In this document: in pieces, positions 21,645 to 29,499 of the stretch
Layout: each line of letters starts with the position of its first letter
How positions within the stretch are numbered: position 1 is the stretch's first letter
Assembly (NCBI RefSeq): GCF_025907915.1
Contig: NZ_JAPAAF010000017.1
Coordinates: 20,009 to 84,008 of the forward strand
Reading direction: 5' to 3'
DNA from: Gaoshiqia sediminis
GTDB taxonomy: Bacteria > Bacteroidota > Bacteroidia > Bacteroidales > Prolixibacteraceae
DNA: 64,000 bases
Position numbers and translations under genes: made by a program
The notes under the pieces: model-generated
Told to the model about the DNA's origin: nothing
Database searches by the model: none
What the model saw: only the letters and a program-made list of their open reading frames with translations

Positions 21645-23207
21645 TTAATATTGCGACGGAGACAGGTCCCCTTCCTGTAGAATTTCAAGTTCTTGGTTCA
21701 TGGTTTTGATGGCTTTTTTTAAATCATCGTTGGGCTGAATGGTGTTGAAATTTCCCCAGAATTCACGGTCGTAGTCAATGATCATTTCGGTGAAAATATC
21801 GCTGGGCATAAAGGTTTCATCTTTTAAAAAGCGTCGGATGTTGGTGGGTTCATGGCTGGTTACCAGCAAATCGGAAATGCTGTGGAAAACCGAGTTGATG
21901 TTGTCCTTCCGGCTCCGCACCCGAAAGCGGACCGATGTTTGGGCAGTGTTCAGGTGCCAGCGCCCCTCATGCAGCTTGTAGGTAACCTGGTAGTCCAGAT
22001 CGAGCGGGCGAACGTTAAATCCTTTTGGTTTTTTGCGGATGAGCGATTCACGTGCAAACTTCATCCCGCTTTTTCCCAGACTGAATTCGGCATGTACAAG
22101 CGCGTAGGTTTCCTGGTCGATAAACAGTTTTCCTTCGTAACGGGGAAAGTCGATTTTCCCTTCCGGCCTGAAAAGAACCACATACGTAGGCCTGCCCACG
22201 TAGTTGACCGCATAATCCATTTCGAACCGGTAAAAGTTCCGGTAATTCGGATCCAGGAATGAATCCACTGTTTTGACCACGTCCAGCTTGGTGATGTAAT
22301 ACGGTCCGCCCTGCATTTTAAAATCGACCCATTTAAATGGCTCCACGTTGGCGCTTTTCCGGCCTTTCAGGAAGCGGATTCGGTCGTCGCGGAACAGGTT
22401 GCCGTAAGGCGCTTTCAGGATTTGTATGATGGCCTCGGAAACGTTGATATAGCTTTTATCTTGCAGAAGAACTTCCCGGTAGAAAGAAGTCATCAGCCGG
22501 CTTTCTTCCGGATAGTTTTCGGGAATGCGGTCCGCTAGTTTGTCCAAGATGTCAATCGGGTCAATGGCAGTCACTTTGATTTCTCTCAGCCGGATAGCTA
22601 CCGGCTGCATGGCCAGGTTAAAGGCCTCCGGAGCGAGGGTGTCTGGCAGGGCCATCACACGCGCATACCCCAGGCACGAAAACACCAGCGTGTCGTGCCG
22701 GTAATGTTCCGGGATTTTTAACTCGAAGGCGCCATCCCGATTGGTGATGGTGCCGAAAGGCCTGTTCAGGAACGAAATGCTGGCAAACGGAATGGTTTCG
22801 CGGGTGCGGGCATCGGTGAGCACGCCCGATATTTTTTGCACCCCCGGTGACTTAGTGTCCGGAAAGCCATCTGCCGGTGGTCCGTCGTCTTTTAGGGTGA
22901 TAATGAGCTGGTGCCCGAATACCTGGAACCGATAACGGGTTCCCAGCACTTCCTCCAATGCCAGGCAGGTTTCCTGGTCATCAAAATCAACCGAAATAAC
23001 CTGGTCGGTATGAATGACGGCCGGGTCGTACGATAAATCGATCCCGGCCTGTCGCGAAATTTCTTCCAATACGCGGGCAACAGGTTGGTCGTGCAGGTGG
23101 AGACTGATTTTCTTCTTCAAAACAAAGGCTTCATCCTCCTGTGCCGCCACCTGAAACGATAAGCACCACAGCAGCATGAAGCCGGCAATTTGAAGCGATT
23201 TCCCCAT
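21645..23207 (-). CDS. STN-domain carboxypeptidase-like regulatory protein
   Basis: A 520-residue exported protein. After a signal peptide (LLWCLSFQVAAQE), residues ~30-108 form a secretin/TonB short N-terminal (STN) domain (KKISLHLHDQPVARVLEEIS). Residues ~125-205 are a carboxypeptidase-D regulatory-like domain (ISGVLTDARTRETIPFASIS). The rest (~230-520) is a beta-rich region without transmembrane barrel character that I recognise only as common in Bacteroidota proteins of this type (MTSFYREVLLQDKSYINVSE). There is no receptor barrel. The start overlaps the preceding gene's stop by one base (TAATG). STN domains usually contact FecR, so this protein may take part in signalling to the sigma factor of the operon; that is inference. 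Confidence 0.82.
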   Translation of the reverse strand: MGKSLQIAGFMLLWCLSFQVAAQEDEAFVLKKKISLHLHDQPVARVLEEISRQAGIDLSYDPAVIHTDQVISVDFDDQETCLALEEVLGTRYRFQVFGHQLIITLKDDGPPADGFPDTKSPGVQKISGVLTDARTRETIPFASISFLNRPFGTITNRDGAFELKIPEHYRHDTLVFSCLGYARVMALPDTLAPEAFNLAMQPVAIRLREIKVTAIDPIDILDKLADRIPENYPEESRLMTSFYREVLLQDKSYINVSEAIIQILKAPYGNLFRDDRIRFLKGRKSANVEPFKWVDFKMQGGPYYITKLDVVKTVDSFLDPNYRNFYRFEMDYAVNYVGRPTYVVLFRPEGKIDFPRYEGKLFIDQETYALVHAEFSLGKSGMKFARESLIRKKPKGFNVRPLDLDYQVTYKLHEGRWHLNTAQTSVRFRVRSRKDNINSVFHSISDLLVTSHEPTNIRRFLKDETFMPSDIFTEMIIDYDREFWGNFNTIQPNDDLKKAIKTMNQELEILQEGDLSPSQY

Positions 23208-24802
23208 TAAAAGATTCTCTGCAAGGTAAATGATGTTTTTATTTCTTCGCCGTTTCGCAGCACCGTCATTGATATTTTTCGGTCTTCCTTGCTTTGCAGC
23301 AACAGATTAATGTCGTTTAACGATAAGGAGCGGTGACTGGTTCGGTTGACGTCCAGTATTTGGTCGTTTTCCATCAGGCCTGCATAGTAGGCCGGCGAGT
23401 TGGCGCGAACCTTGTCGATGGTGAAAACCGGCATTCCGGGGAACGGGTTTGAAATATCGAGTCCACTCATGTTGTAATTAAATTCTTCTTTGACCCGGCT
23501 GGTTGGGCGAAGTTTAATCTGCTTGCCCGGATAGTCGAATGTTACGTAAAACCTTCGTAGGATTTCGGCTCCCAAGGTTCCGTTCCGGTCATCTGAAATG
23601 ATTTGGTCCACCAGTTCCGGTTCCGGAAAAGCCACGATGGGTTCGTATAGAATGAGCGGGCCGACCCAGATTCCGCCAATGCGGCCTTTCTTTCCGTACA
23701 GGTCGCCGTTCAGTCCGCGTCCCAGGAAGGATTCGATGTGTTTTTCGGGCAGGCCGATACGATCGTCCGAGTTGGTTGACAGCCAGATGGCATCGCTGGC
23801 GCCGGTATCAACGAGCAGCTTCACCGACACTTCTTCATTTTTATCGGTCATGATGGTGGTGCGCACATAGGGTTTGTTGTGTTCAAAATGCAACGGCATG
23901 ACAATATCCTTGTTGTTTACCCTGTCGCGGTAATATTCCGGTTTCGAAAGGGTCAGCTTATTGTTCTCGTAATCAATTTCAACCACAAAATCCTTGAACA
24001 GGTTGAAGCCAATAAGCCCGTGAACCGGGAGTCCGAGAACCTGTGAGATTTGAAAATCTTCGCTGATTACCATATGGATTTCCTGGTTGTATGAAACCAG
24101 TCCCTCAATTTTCACGGTGTTGTTGCCCGACCGGTAGGCTGTGAGCGATTCGCCTTCGCCAAGGCCGCTGACCGTAATGGGTTGCATGAAATTCAGGTTA
24201 AGCTTGTTCACAAAAGGCAACTCGGTGATGATCGGGTAACGCACCCCTGTGTCGAGGATGAAATTCAGCGTGTCCGAATCGTTGATAAGTACCGGGATGA
24301 TGATCAGGTTGCTGGCGGTTTTGAAATCAAATGTAACCGACTTTTGACGCGGATTGGCAAACTCAAACAGGTTTTTGCCGGGAGTGAATTTTACCTGTTG
24401 GTCATATTTCACACTTTCATTTAGCGGAATGTAGTCTCTCACCACCAGGATGTTGTCTTCGATGTCAAAAATCAGGAAATAGTCCTTCATCAGCTTGTCG
24501 AGCACATAGCGGATGGGCTTGTTGGAAATGTTCAGGCTGATTTGTTTTCCTTCAACCAATTTTGAGTTGTAGGAATAATCCAGGTTGAAGTAATCGCAAA
24601 TGCGCTGAATAACATTTTTCAACGATTCATTTTCGGCGAAAATACTGATGTTTTGATCCATCAGCGGGTTCTTCTGCACGGGCTCCGGTTCCTGTGCCGA
24701 GGCAATAACCGATACGAATATCAGCAAGGCGATGGTGACCCATTGCACCACCAGGCTTTTTATTGTTTTTGTTTTCATGGCTTTATGGGTTTTGGTTAAC
24801 AT
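23207..24802 (-). CDS. STN - retropepsin-like aspartic protease - PDZ protein
   Basis: A 531-residue exported protein. After an N-terminal signal region (VTIALLIFVSVIASAQE), residues ~50-125 are an STN domain. Two aspartyl protease cores follow, each with a DTG motif (FILDTGVRYP near 184 and LLVDTGASDAIW near 332), so one chain may form both lobes of the active site. Residues ~455-530 form a PDZ domain (VRANSPAYYAGLMENDQILD). The ATG at 24802 overlaps the FecR stop (TGATG); a GTG one codon upstream and an ATG at 24775 are alternatives. The STN fusion in a FecR operon suggests a periplasmic protease linked to sigma-factor signalling. Cleavage target unknown. Confidence 0.85.
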   Translation of the reverse strand: MLTKTHKAMKTKTIKSLVVQWVTIALLIFVSVIASAQEPEPVQKNPLMDQNISIFAENESLKNVIQRICDYFNLDYSYNSKLVEGKQISLNISNKPIRYVLDKLMKDYFLIFDIEDNILVVRDYIPLNESVKYDQQVKFTPGKNLFEFANPRQKSVTFDFKTASNLIIIPVLINDSDTLNFILDTGVRYPIITELPFVNKLNLNFMQPITVSGLGEGESLTAYRSGNNTVKIEGLVSYNQEIHMVISEDFQISQVLGLPVHGLIGFNLFKDFVVEIDYENNKLTLSKPEYYRDRVNNKDIVMPLHFEHNKPYVRTTIMTDKNEEVSVKLLVDTGASDAIWLSTNSDDRIGLPEKHIESFLGRGLNGDLYGKKGRIGGIWVGPLILYEPIVAFPEPELVDQIISDDRNGTLGAEILRRFYVTFDYPGKQIKLRPTSRVKEEFNYNMSGLDISNPFPGMPVFTIDKVRANSPAYYAGLMENDQILDVNRTSHRSLSLNDINLLLQSKEDRKISMTVLRNGEEIKTSFTLQRIF

Positions 24803-25803
24803 CACTTTTTTAACACATACTGTCCATTTTCATTGGTCATCTCCAGGTTGTGCGTCAGGGCAATCACCTCGAGGATAAAATCAAGCGGGCGGTTTTCGAA
24901 ACGGGCCGTCAGTAACAGCTGGTCCAGCTCCGGGTCAGCTGTTCTGACTTGTGCCCGATAAACCTTGTTTAATTGTTCCAGTACTTCTTTCAGCGAAGTT
25001 TTATCAAAGATCAGGTCCCTTGTTTTCCAGGCCAGGTAATTGGGATTATCGTTTTTGCTTTTTCGTAATTCGTTTGATTTAGTAGCAAATACGCCTTTGT
25101 CGCCGGGGTCCAGGATCAAATCATTTTGTTGATTTGTTGCAGCTTTTGTTTTCGAAACCTGCACTTTCCCGGAAGCTACAACCACTTCAATTTCGTTGTT
25201 TTGCGGGTAGGCATTCACGTTGAAACTGGTGCCGAGTACTTTGATGGTTGCTTCGCGGGCATGGATGACGAATGGGCGGGTCGGGTCGGGTTGTACTTCA
25301 AAAAAGGCTTCGCCTTCAATTTCAACTTCACGGGCTGAGGCGCTGAATTTTTCCGGGTAGTTGATTTTGCTGTCCCGGTTCAGGGTGACTACCGAGCCGT
25401 CCGCCAGTTCAATTCTTGAAATGCCGTAGTCGTCAACGATTACACCGGCCGTGCGCAAATTTTCCCAAGAGTGGTTGCCCATATAGAAGCCAACCGAAGC
25501 AAGCAACAAGGCGAAAACGACCAGGGCGGCAATTTTTAGTACCGGCTGGTTGAACCAACTGATTTGCCGCATGGGGCGGGTAGTTTCGAGCCGTGGCCTT
25601 ACCTGTTGATAGGCCACCTCGGCATCAAATTTTTTCAGGTTGAAATATTGGTCGATTTGTGCCGCTGTTTCCGAGATTTCAGCAAACTGATCTGCATCCC
25701 AACTCCCTGTTGCCGGGCTTCCTCCGCCAACATTCTCTTGCCCGTAAAGCTGCTTGGCAATTGCTTCCCAGGCATCATCGCTGATATGTTTTTTCTTTTC
25801 CAT
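24802..25803 (-). CDS. FecR-family anti-sigma factor
   Basis: A 333-residue inner-membrane anti-sigma factor. Residues 1-85 are the cytoplasmic sigma-binding part, residues 88-109 a single membrane helix (IAALVVFALLLASVGFYMG), and the periplasmic part holds the FecR domain (IELADGSVVTLNRDSKINYP; GEAFFEVQPDPTRPFVIHA) and the C-terminal DUF4974-type domain (LKEVLEQLNKVYRAQV; ENRPLDFILEVIALTHNL), which resembles an STN fold. It follows the sigma factor gene by six bases and would hold the sigma factor inactive until a periplasmic or outer-membrane signal arrives. Confidence 0.95.
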   Translation of the reverse strand: MEKKKHISDDAWEAIAKQLYGQENVGGGSPATGSWDADQFAEISETAAQIDQYFNLKKFDAEVAYQQVRPRLETTRPMRQISWFNQPVLKIAALVVFALLLASVGFYMGNHSWENLRTAGVIVDDYGISRIELADGSVVTLNRDSKINYPEKFSASAREVEIEGEAFFEVQPDPTRPFVIHAREATIKVLGTSFNVNAYPQNNEIEVVVASGKVQVSKTKAATNQQNDLILDPGDKGVFATKSNELRKSKNDNPNYLAWKTRDLIFDKTSLKEVLEQLNKVYRAQVRTADPELDQLLLTARFENRPLDFILEVIALTHNLEMTNENGQYVLKK

Positions 25804-25809
25804 TTGTTA

Positions 25810-26430
25810 CTATGACAATTTACCGGAAGGTTCACCCTGAATGGTCTTCGTTTTTTTTGTGAAAAATAGCATCCAGCCAATCAGGTAGTCCCGATAGTCT
25901 TTTAGCTGTTCGCGCAATTGCTTTAACGCCAGCCCCATTTGCGTTTCCACCGTTTTTACCGAGATGTTGAGCCGATCGGCTATTTCTTTGTATTTCAACC
26001 CTTCTTCGCGGCTCAACCGGAATATTTCCCGTCGCTTTTCGGGCAGAGCCTCAATACAGGTTTCAATCTTTTGTTGCAAGCCCACTTCCATAAAATAAGG
26101 ATTTGTGTCCCGGTCATTTTTAAAATCTTCCTGAACCGTATGCGCGTATTTCTGCTCGATGTGTTGGTGTTGCAGTTGGTTGATGCATTGGTTTTTAACC
26201 GCCCTGAAAAAGTATTGCCTGACGGAAATTTCGATGTCGAGTTTGGTTCTCATGGCCCAAATCCGGACGAAGACATCCTGGACGACCTCTTCTGCTTTTT
26301 CATCTTCATCAAAGTACTGACGGGCATAATAACAAAGGGGAGCATAATATTTCAGAAACAGCTGTTTGAAGGCCGGTTCGTAGCCAGTCTTTAGCTGGGC
26401 AAAAAGTTCTTTGTCGGTTTGATTGTTCAT
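25810..26430 (-). CDS. ECF RNA polymerase sigma factor
   Basis: A 206-residue sigma-70 family protein with region 2 (FLKYYAPLCYYARQYF; EEVVQDVFVRIW) and region 4 (LPEKRREIFRLSREEGLKYKEIAD, helix-turn-helix RLNISVKTVETQM). No region 3. It is the first gene of a five-gene minus-strand operon with FecR, two STN proteins and a macroglobulin-like protein, all overlapping or nearly so. In this phylum such pairs normally control a SusC/D uptake locus; here the usual receptor is missing. About 30 residues at the C-terminus extend past region 4. Confidence 0.94.
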   Translation of the reverse strand: MNNQTDKELFAQLKTGYEPAFKQLFLKYYAPLCYYARQYFDEDEKAEEVVQDVFVRIWAMRTKLDIEISVRQYFFRAVKNQCINQLQHQHIEQKYAHTVQEDFKNDRDTNPYFMEVGLQQKIETCIEALPEKRREIFRLSREEGLKYKEIADRLNISVKTVETQMGLALKQLREQLKDYRDYLIGWMLFFTKKTKTIQGEPSGKLS

Positions 26431-26527
26431 GGGTTGTCATTCAGCCTGAAAAAAGTGAGCAATTGCTAAGGTATTAAATTTAAAGGATGGATAAGTGGCA
26501 AAAAACCCCTAACGACCAAAGAATAAT

Positions 26528-26557
26528 TTTGTAACATACCGGAAGATTCTATTTTTG
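26528..26557 (+). promoter_or_regulatory. Bacteroidota-type promoter of the MFS transporter gene
   Basis: TTTG at 26528-26531 and TATTTTTG at 26550-26557, separated by 18 bp, match the -33 and -7 elements of the phylum. Transcription would begin near 26563, only about 13 nt before the ATG at 26576. This excludes the TTG at 26555 as start codon. Confidence 0.65.
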
Positions 26558-26575
26558 CAGAAATTGATTAAAAAA

Positions 26576-27952
26576 ATGGGAATGAAAGAAAGAACAGGTT
26601 GGAAGTTTGCGCGTGCCTTTTGGGTGGCAAACACGGTTGAGTTGTTTGAACGGGCTGCCTATTACGGCGTATTTATCGTCATCACACTGTATTTGTCGCG
26701 TATTATTGGTTTTGGCGATATCGAAGCTGCCCTGATTTCGGGTATTTTTCAGGCTTTGTTGTATTTTCTGCCAACCTTCGCCGGCGCTTATTCCGACAAA
26801 ATTGGTTTCCGAAAATCACTGTTGATTGCCTTTTTATTGCTTGCCCTGGGGTATGGCGGCATGGGTTTGATTCCTACTTTTTTTGAGAGCAGCGGGTTGG
26901 TTGAATATGGAGAGATGACCCACTTTAAGGGTTTGGATACTTCATCGGCGAGGTACTTTATTGTGCCGTTTATGGCTTTGATTATTCTTGGAGGTTCATT
27001 TATCAAGTCGGTGATTACAGGTACGGTAGCCCGCGAAACCACCGAGGAAAACCGAGCCCGCGGCTATTCTATTTTTTACGCGATGGTAAATATCGGGGCT
27101 TTCTCCGGCAAAACCATTGTTGAGCCTTTGCGTGAGGCCATGGGAAACGGCGGCCTCGTCTGGATCAGTTATTTTTCATCGGCCATGTCGTTTGTGGCAC
27201 TGGTTATTGTTTTTTTGATGTATAAAACGCAGAAGCATTCGGGCGAAGGCAAAAGCATTGCCGAATTATGGCAGGGGCTGTTCAAAATCCTGGGTAATGC
27301 CCGGTTGATTATTCTGATCCTGATTGTCACCGGTTTTTGGATGGTACAGCACCAGATGTACGCAACAATGCCCAAATATGTACTGCGCTTGGCCGGCGAA
27401 GGATCGACCCCTTCCTGGTATGCCAATGTCAATCCGCTTGTTGTTTTCCTGACCGTGGGTTTTGTTACCCAGCTAATGCGCCATAAATCGGCCTTGTACA
27501 GCATGACGCTTGGGATGCTTATCATGCCGGTCTCCGCCTTTTTTATGGCTTATGGCAACTTGATGCCAGCCGGAGAAATCCTGGGTATGCACCCGGTGGC
27601 TTTTATGATGGTGGTTGGGATTGCTTTTCAAGGGTTCGCCGAAACATTTATTTCTCCCCGGTACCTGGAATTCTTCTCCTTGCAGGCACCTAAGGGTGAA
27701 GAGGGAATGTATCTAGGGTTCAGTCATTTACATTCGTTTATTTCTTCGATTGTTGGCTTTGGTTTATCAGGTATCTTGCTCGAAAGGTATTGTCCAGATC
27801 CACGTTTATTCGAGAACCACGAAGCTTGGGCAATAGCCTCGGCAAATGCCCATTACATCTGGTATTATTTTATCGGTATCGCTGCTGTTTCGGCGTTGGC
27901 ACTGGTCATCTACGGAATAATCGTAAAAAAAGCAGATGCTTCCATACAATAA
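26576..27952 (+). CDS. MFS transporter, POT/peptide-transporter-like
   Basis: A ~458-residue membrane protein with about 12 helices. The start region ARAFWVANTVELFERAAYYGVF and the loop GAYSDKIGFRKSLLIAF (MFS motif A variant) resemble the proton-coupled oligopeptide transporter branch, with the ExxER-like ELFERAAYYG sequence near the N-terminus typical of POT proteins. Substrate cannot be stated; peptides are the family expectation. The ATG at 26576 or 26582 is chosen because the promoter ends just upstream. The stop overlaps the leader of the following small outer-membrane protein gene, suggesting co-transcription. Confidence 0.85.
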   Translation: MGMKERTGWKFARAFWVANTVELFERAAYYGVFIVITLYLSRIIGFGDIEAALISGIFQALLYFLPTFAGAYSDKIGFRKSLLIAFLLLALGYGGMGLIPTFFESSGLVEYGEMTHFKGLDTSSARYFIVPFMALIILGGSFIKSVITGTVARETTEENRARGYSIFYAMVNIGAFSGKTIVEPLREAMGNGGLVWISYFSSAMSFVALVIVFLMYKTQKHSGEGKSIAELWQGLFKILGNARLIILILIVTGFWMVQHQMYATMPKYVLRLAGEGSTPSWYANVNPLVVFLTVGFVTQLMRHKSALYSMTLGMLIMPVSAFFMAYGNLMPAGEILGMHPVAFMMVVGIAFQGFAETFISPRYLEFFSLQAPKGEEGMYLGFSHLHSFISSIVGFGLSGILLERYCPDPRLFENHEAWAIASANAHYIWYYFIGIAAVSALALVIYGIIVKKADASIQ

Positions 27953-27998
27953 TTGGGGCTCGTTCGTTTTTAGGAATGAATTAAAAGTAGGAAAAGTC

Positions 27999-28469
27999 AT
28001 GAAGAAATTAACGTTTACCTTACTACTGGCCATATTGGTCACTTTTCAAATGAAAGCGCAGGACTATAATACCGGGATCGGTTTGCGCGGTGGATTTTTT
28101 AGCGGACTTACCATCAAACATTTTCTGGATAGCAACCGTGCTGTTGAAGGATTGCTTTCTTCGCGCTGGCACGGGCTCGAAATTGCCGGCTTGTATGAAA
28201 TCCACAACCGGGCTTTTCAGACACCGGGTTTGAACTGGTATTACGGTGTTGGTGCCCACATAGGTTTTTGGGACGGCGATTACTCTTCCCGTTTCGATGA
28301 CCATGGAAACTATACCGTGATTGGTATTGATGGCATTTTGGGCATTGAGTATAACTTCTCGGAAATACCCATAAACATCGGGCTCGATTGGAAGCCCATG
28401 CTAAACGTGATCGGGCATACCGGTTTTTGGGGCGATGGTGCAGCCATCTCTGTGAGGTATATCTTTTAG
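27999..28469 (+). CDS. Small outer-membrane beta-barrel protein
   Basis: A 156-residue exported protein. The signal peptide is MKKLTFTLLLAILVTFQMKA, and the mature part has alternating hydrophobic strands rich in glycine and aromatic residues (GIGLRGGFFSGLTIKHFL; GVGAHIGFWDGDY), ending in RYIF, a C-terminal aromatic typical of outer-membrane barrels. About eight strands fit the length. The start at 27999 is chosen for the signal peptide; the open frame runs further upstream into the MFS gene. Function unknown. It is followed by the tRNA-Leu gene. Confidence 0.75.
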   Translation: MKKLTFTLLLAILVTFQMKAQDYNTGIGLRGGFFSGLTIKHFLDSNRAVEGLLSSRWHGLEIAGLYEIHNRAFQTPGLNWYYGVGAHIGFWDGDYSSRFDDHGNYTVIGIDGILGIEYNFSEIPINIGLDWKPMLNVIGHTGFWGDGAAISVRYIF

Positions 28470-28581
28470 AACGAATGAGATACGTGGGAGGATAGGATTT
28501 GCGTGCATGGAAATGAGAAACTTTTTGGCGGTTTTGCTTTGAGCTAACGATTTTTCCATTATTTTTGCATCGCTAATTCAG

Positions 28582-28665
28582 GCCCGGGTGGCGGAATTGG
28601 TAGACGCGCTGGACTCAAAATCCAGTGATAGCAATATCGTGCGGGTTCGATTCCCGCCCCGGGTA
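28582..28665 (+). tRNA. tRNA-Leu (anticodon CAA)
   Basis: An 84-nt class II tRNA. Acceptor GCCCGGG pairs with CCCGGGT (first pair G-U), the D-loop has the usual GG, the anticodon stem CTGGA/TCCAG frames loop CTCAAAA with anticodon CAA, a variable arm follows, and the T arm GCGGG-TTCGATT-CCCGC is standard. Discriminator A; CCA is not encoded. Its 3' end is the integration site of the 13.7-kb element: the last 16 nt from 28651 are duplicated at 42372. Confidence 0.96.
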
Positions 28666-28666
28666 C
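28651..28666 (+). repeat. Left attachment-site core (attL) in tRNA-Leu
   Basis: TTCCCGCCCCGGGTAC, the 3' half of the T arm and acceptor stem of tRNA-Leu plus one base, is repeated exactly at 42372-42387. Bases on either side differ between the copies, so 16 bp is the exact core. Confidence 0.9.
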
Positions 28667-28668
28667 GG

Positions 28669-28704
28669 AAAAGCCCGCTATCAGTTTGATTGATAGCGGG
28701 CTTT
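28669..28704. terminator. Element-borne terminator after tRNA-Leu
   Basis: AAAAGCCCGCTATCA pairs with TGATAGCGGGCTTT around a short loop. It ends the tRNA on the plus strand and the element's leftward operon on the minus strand. It belongs to the element, because the original chromosomal terminator now lies at 42388 beyond attR. Confidence 0.85.
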
Positions 28705-28740
28705 GTGTTTTTCCGGAGAGGATTCAAGAGAGAATTTTAT

Positions 28741-29481
28741 TTAATCCCAAAAACTGCCTGGTTTTGATATTTCATACATCGGTCCTTCATGAAAGCGTCT
28801 CAGTAGCCGATTTTGAAAAGCTCGCGGATTTACCGAAACCAGGTTAATATCCTCTTTTCGGTTGGTGTTGAAGAGAAGCCCAAGCTCGGTCGAGATCATG
28901 TTTATTCCATTTTTTTTGATATTAAAAATCCCCAGTGTATCCATCTCATTCAGGCTTTTAGCAAATGTCTCCAATGCTTCAAGTATTTTATTTTGGATTT
29001 CATTCTGTGTAAACCTGGTTGTTGCCTCAATCAGCTCCCTTTCAAAATCATCTGTCAGGGTGAAAAAGTCGCCGTCATCTTCCTGGACAATCAATTTACG
29101 AAGAGGATAAATAAAGCGTAATTCAGCTGCTTTCTCAAGCAATCGGTACAGGGAAGAATGGCTATCCAGAATCTCACTGTAATCCGGCAGATCGAACAGT
29201 CCCAGCTCTTTCAGTTTGTCTGTTCGGAGGTGTGGGATGTTGATGTTCTTTGCCTCCACATACTTCGAAATCAACCAGCTCTCCGGTTCTTTCGATCTCA
29301 GCAACTCAAACAACAGGTCAGAATAAAGGGCTGTTACTTGGTCGTTGGTGACTAGTAGCCGTAGCTCTACTTCGATGTTATTGATTTCATCAACGGCTTT
29401 TTGGTAAATGTTCCGGATTTGATCCTGACTCTTAACATCGGGCAAACCAATAGGTCTGCGTACATTTTTTTTTTGTTCCAT
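28741..29481 (-). CDS. Hypothetical protein, last gene of the element's leftward operon
   Basis: A 246-residue soluble, mostly helical and acidic protein (starts MEQKKNVRRPIGLPDVKSQD). I do not recognise a family. No signal peptide or membrane helix is seen. It lies 18 bp downstream of the tape-measure gene on the same strand and is followed by the element's terminator. In phages the genes after the tape measure encode distal tail or baseplate proteins, but this protein shows no beta-rich tail-protein character, so I do not assign that role. Confidence 0.7.
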   Translation of the reverse strand: MEQKKNVRRPIGLPDVKSQDQIRNIYQKAVDEINNIEVELRLLVTNDQVTALYSDLLFELLRSKEPESWLISKYVEAKNINIPHLRTDKLKELGLFDLPDYSEILDSHSSLYRLLEKAAELRFIYPLRKLIVQEDDGDFFTLTDDFERELIEATTRFTQNEIQNKILEALETFAKSLNEMDTLGIFNIKKNGINMISTELGLLFNTNRKEDINLVSVNPRAFQNRLLRRFHEGPMYEISKPGSFWD

Positions 29482-29499
29482 CTTTCTAAAATTTTGGGG

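Noticed and set aside
26555..26576. Upstream TTG start for the MFS transporter
   Set aside because: The codon lies inside the -7 promoter element, so it would not be in the mRNA.
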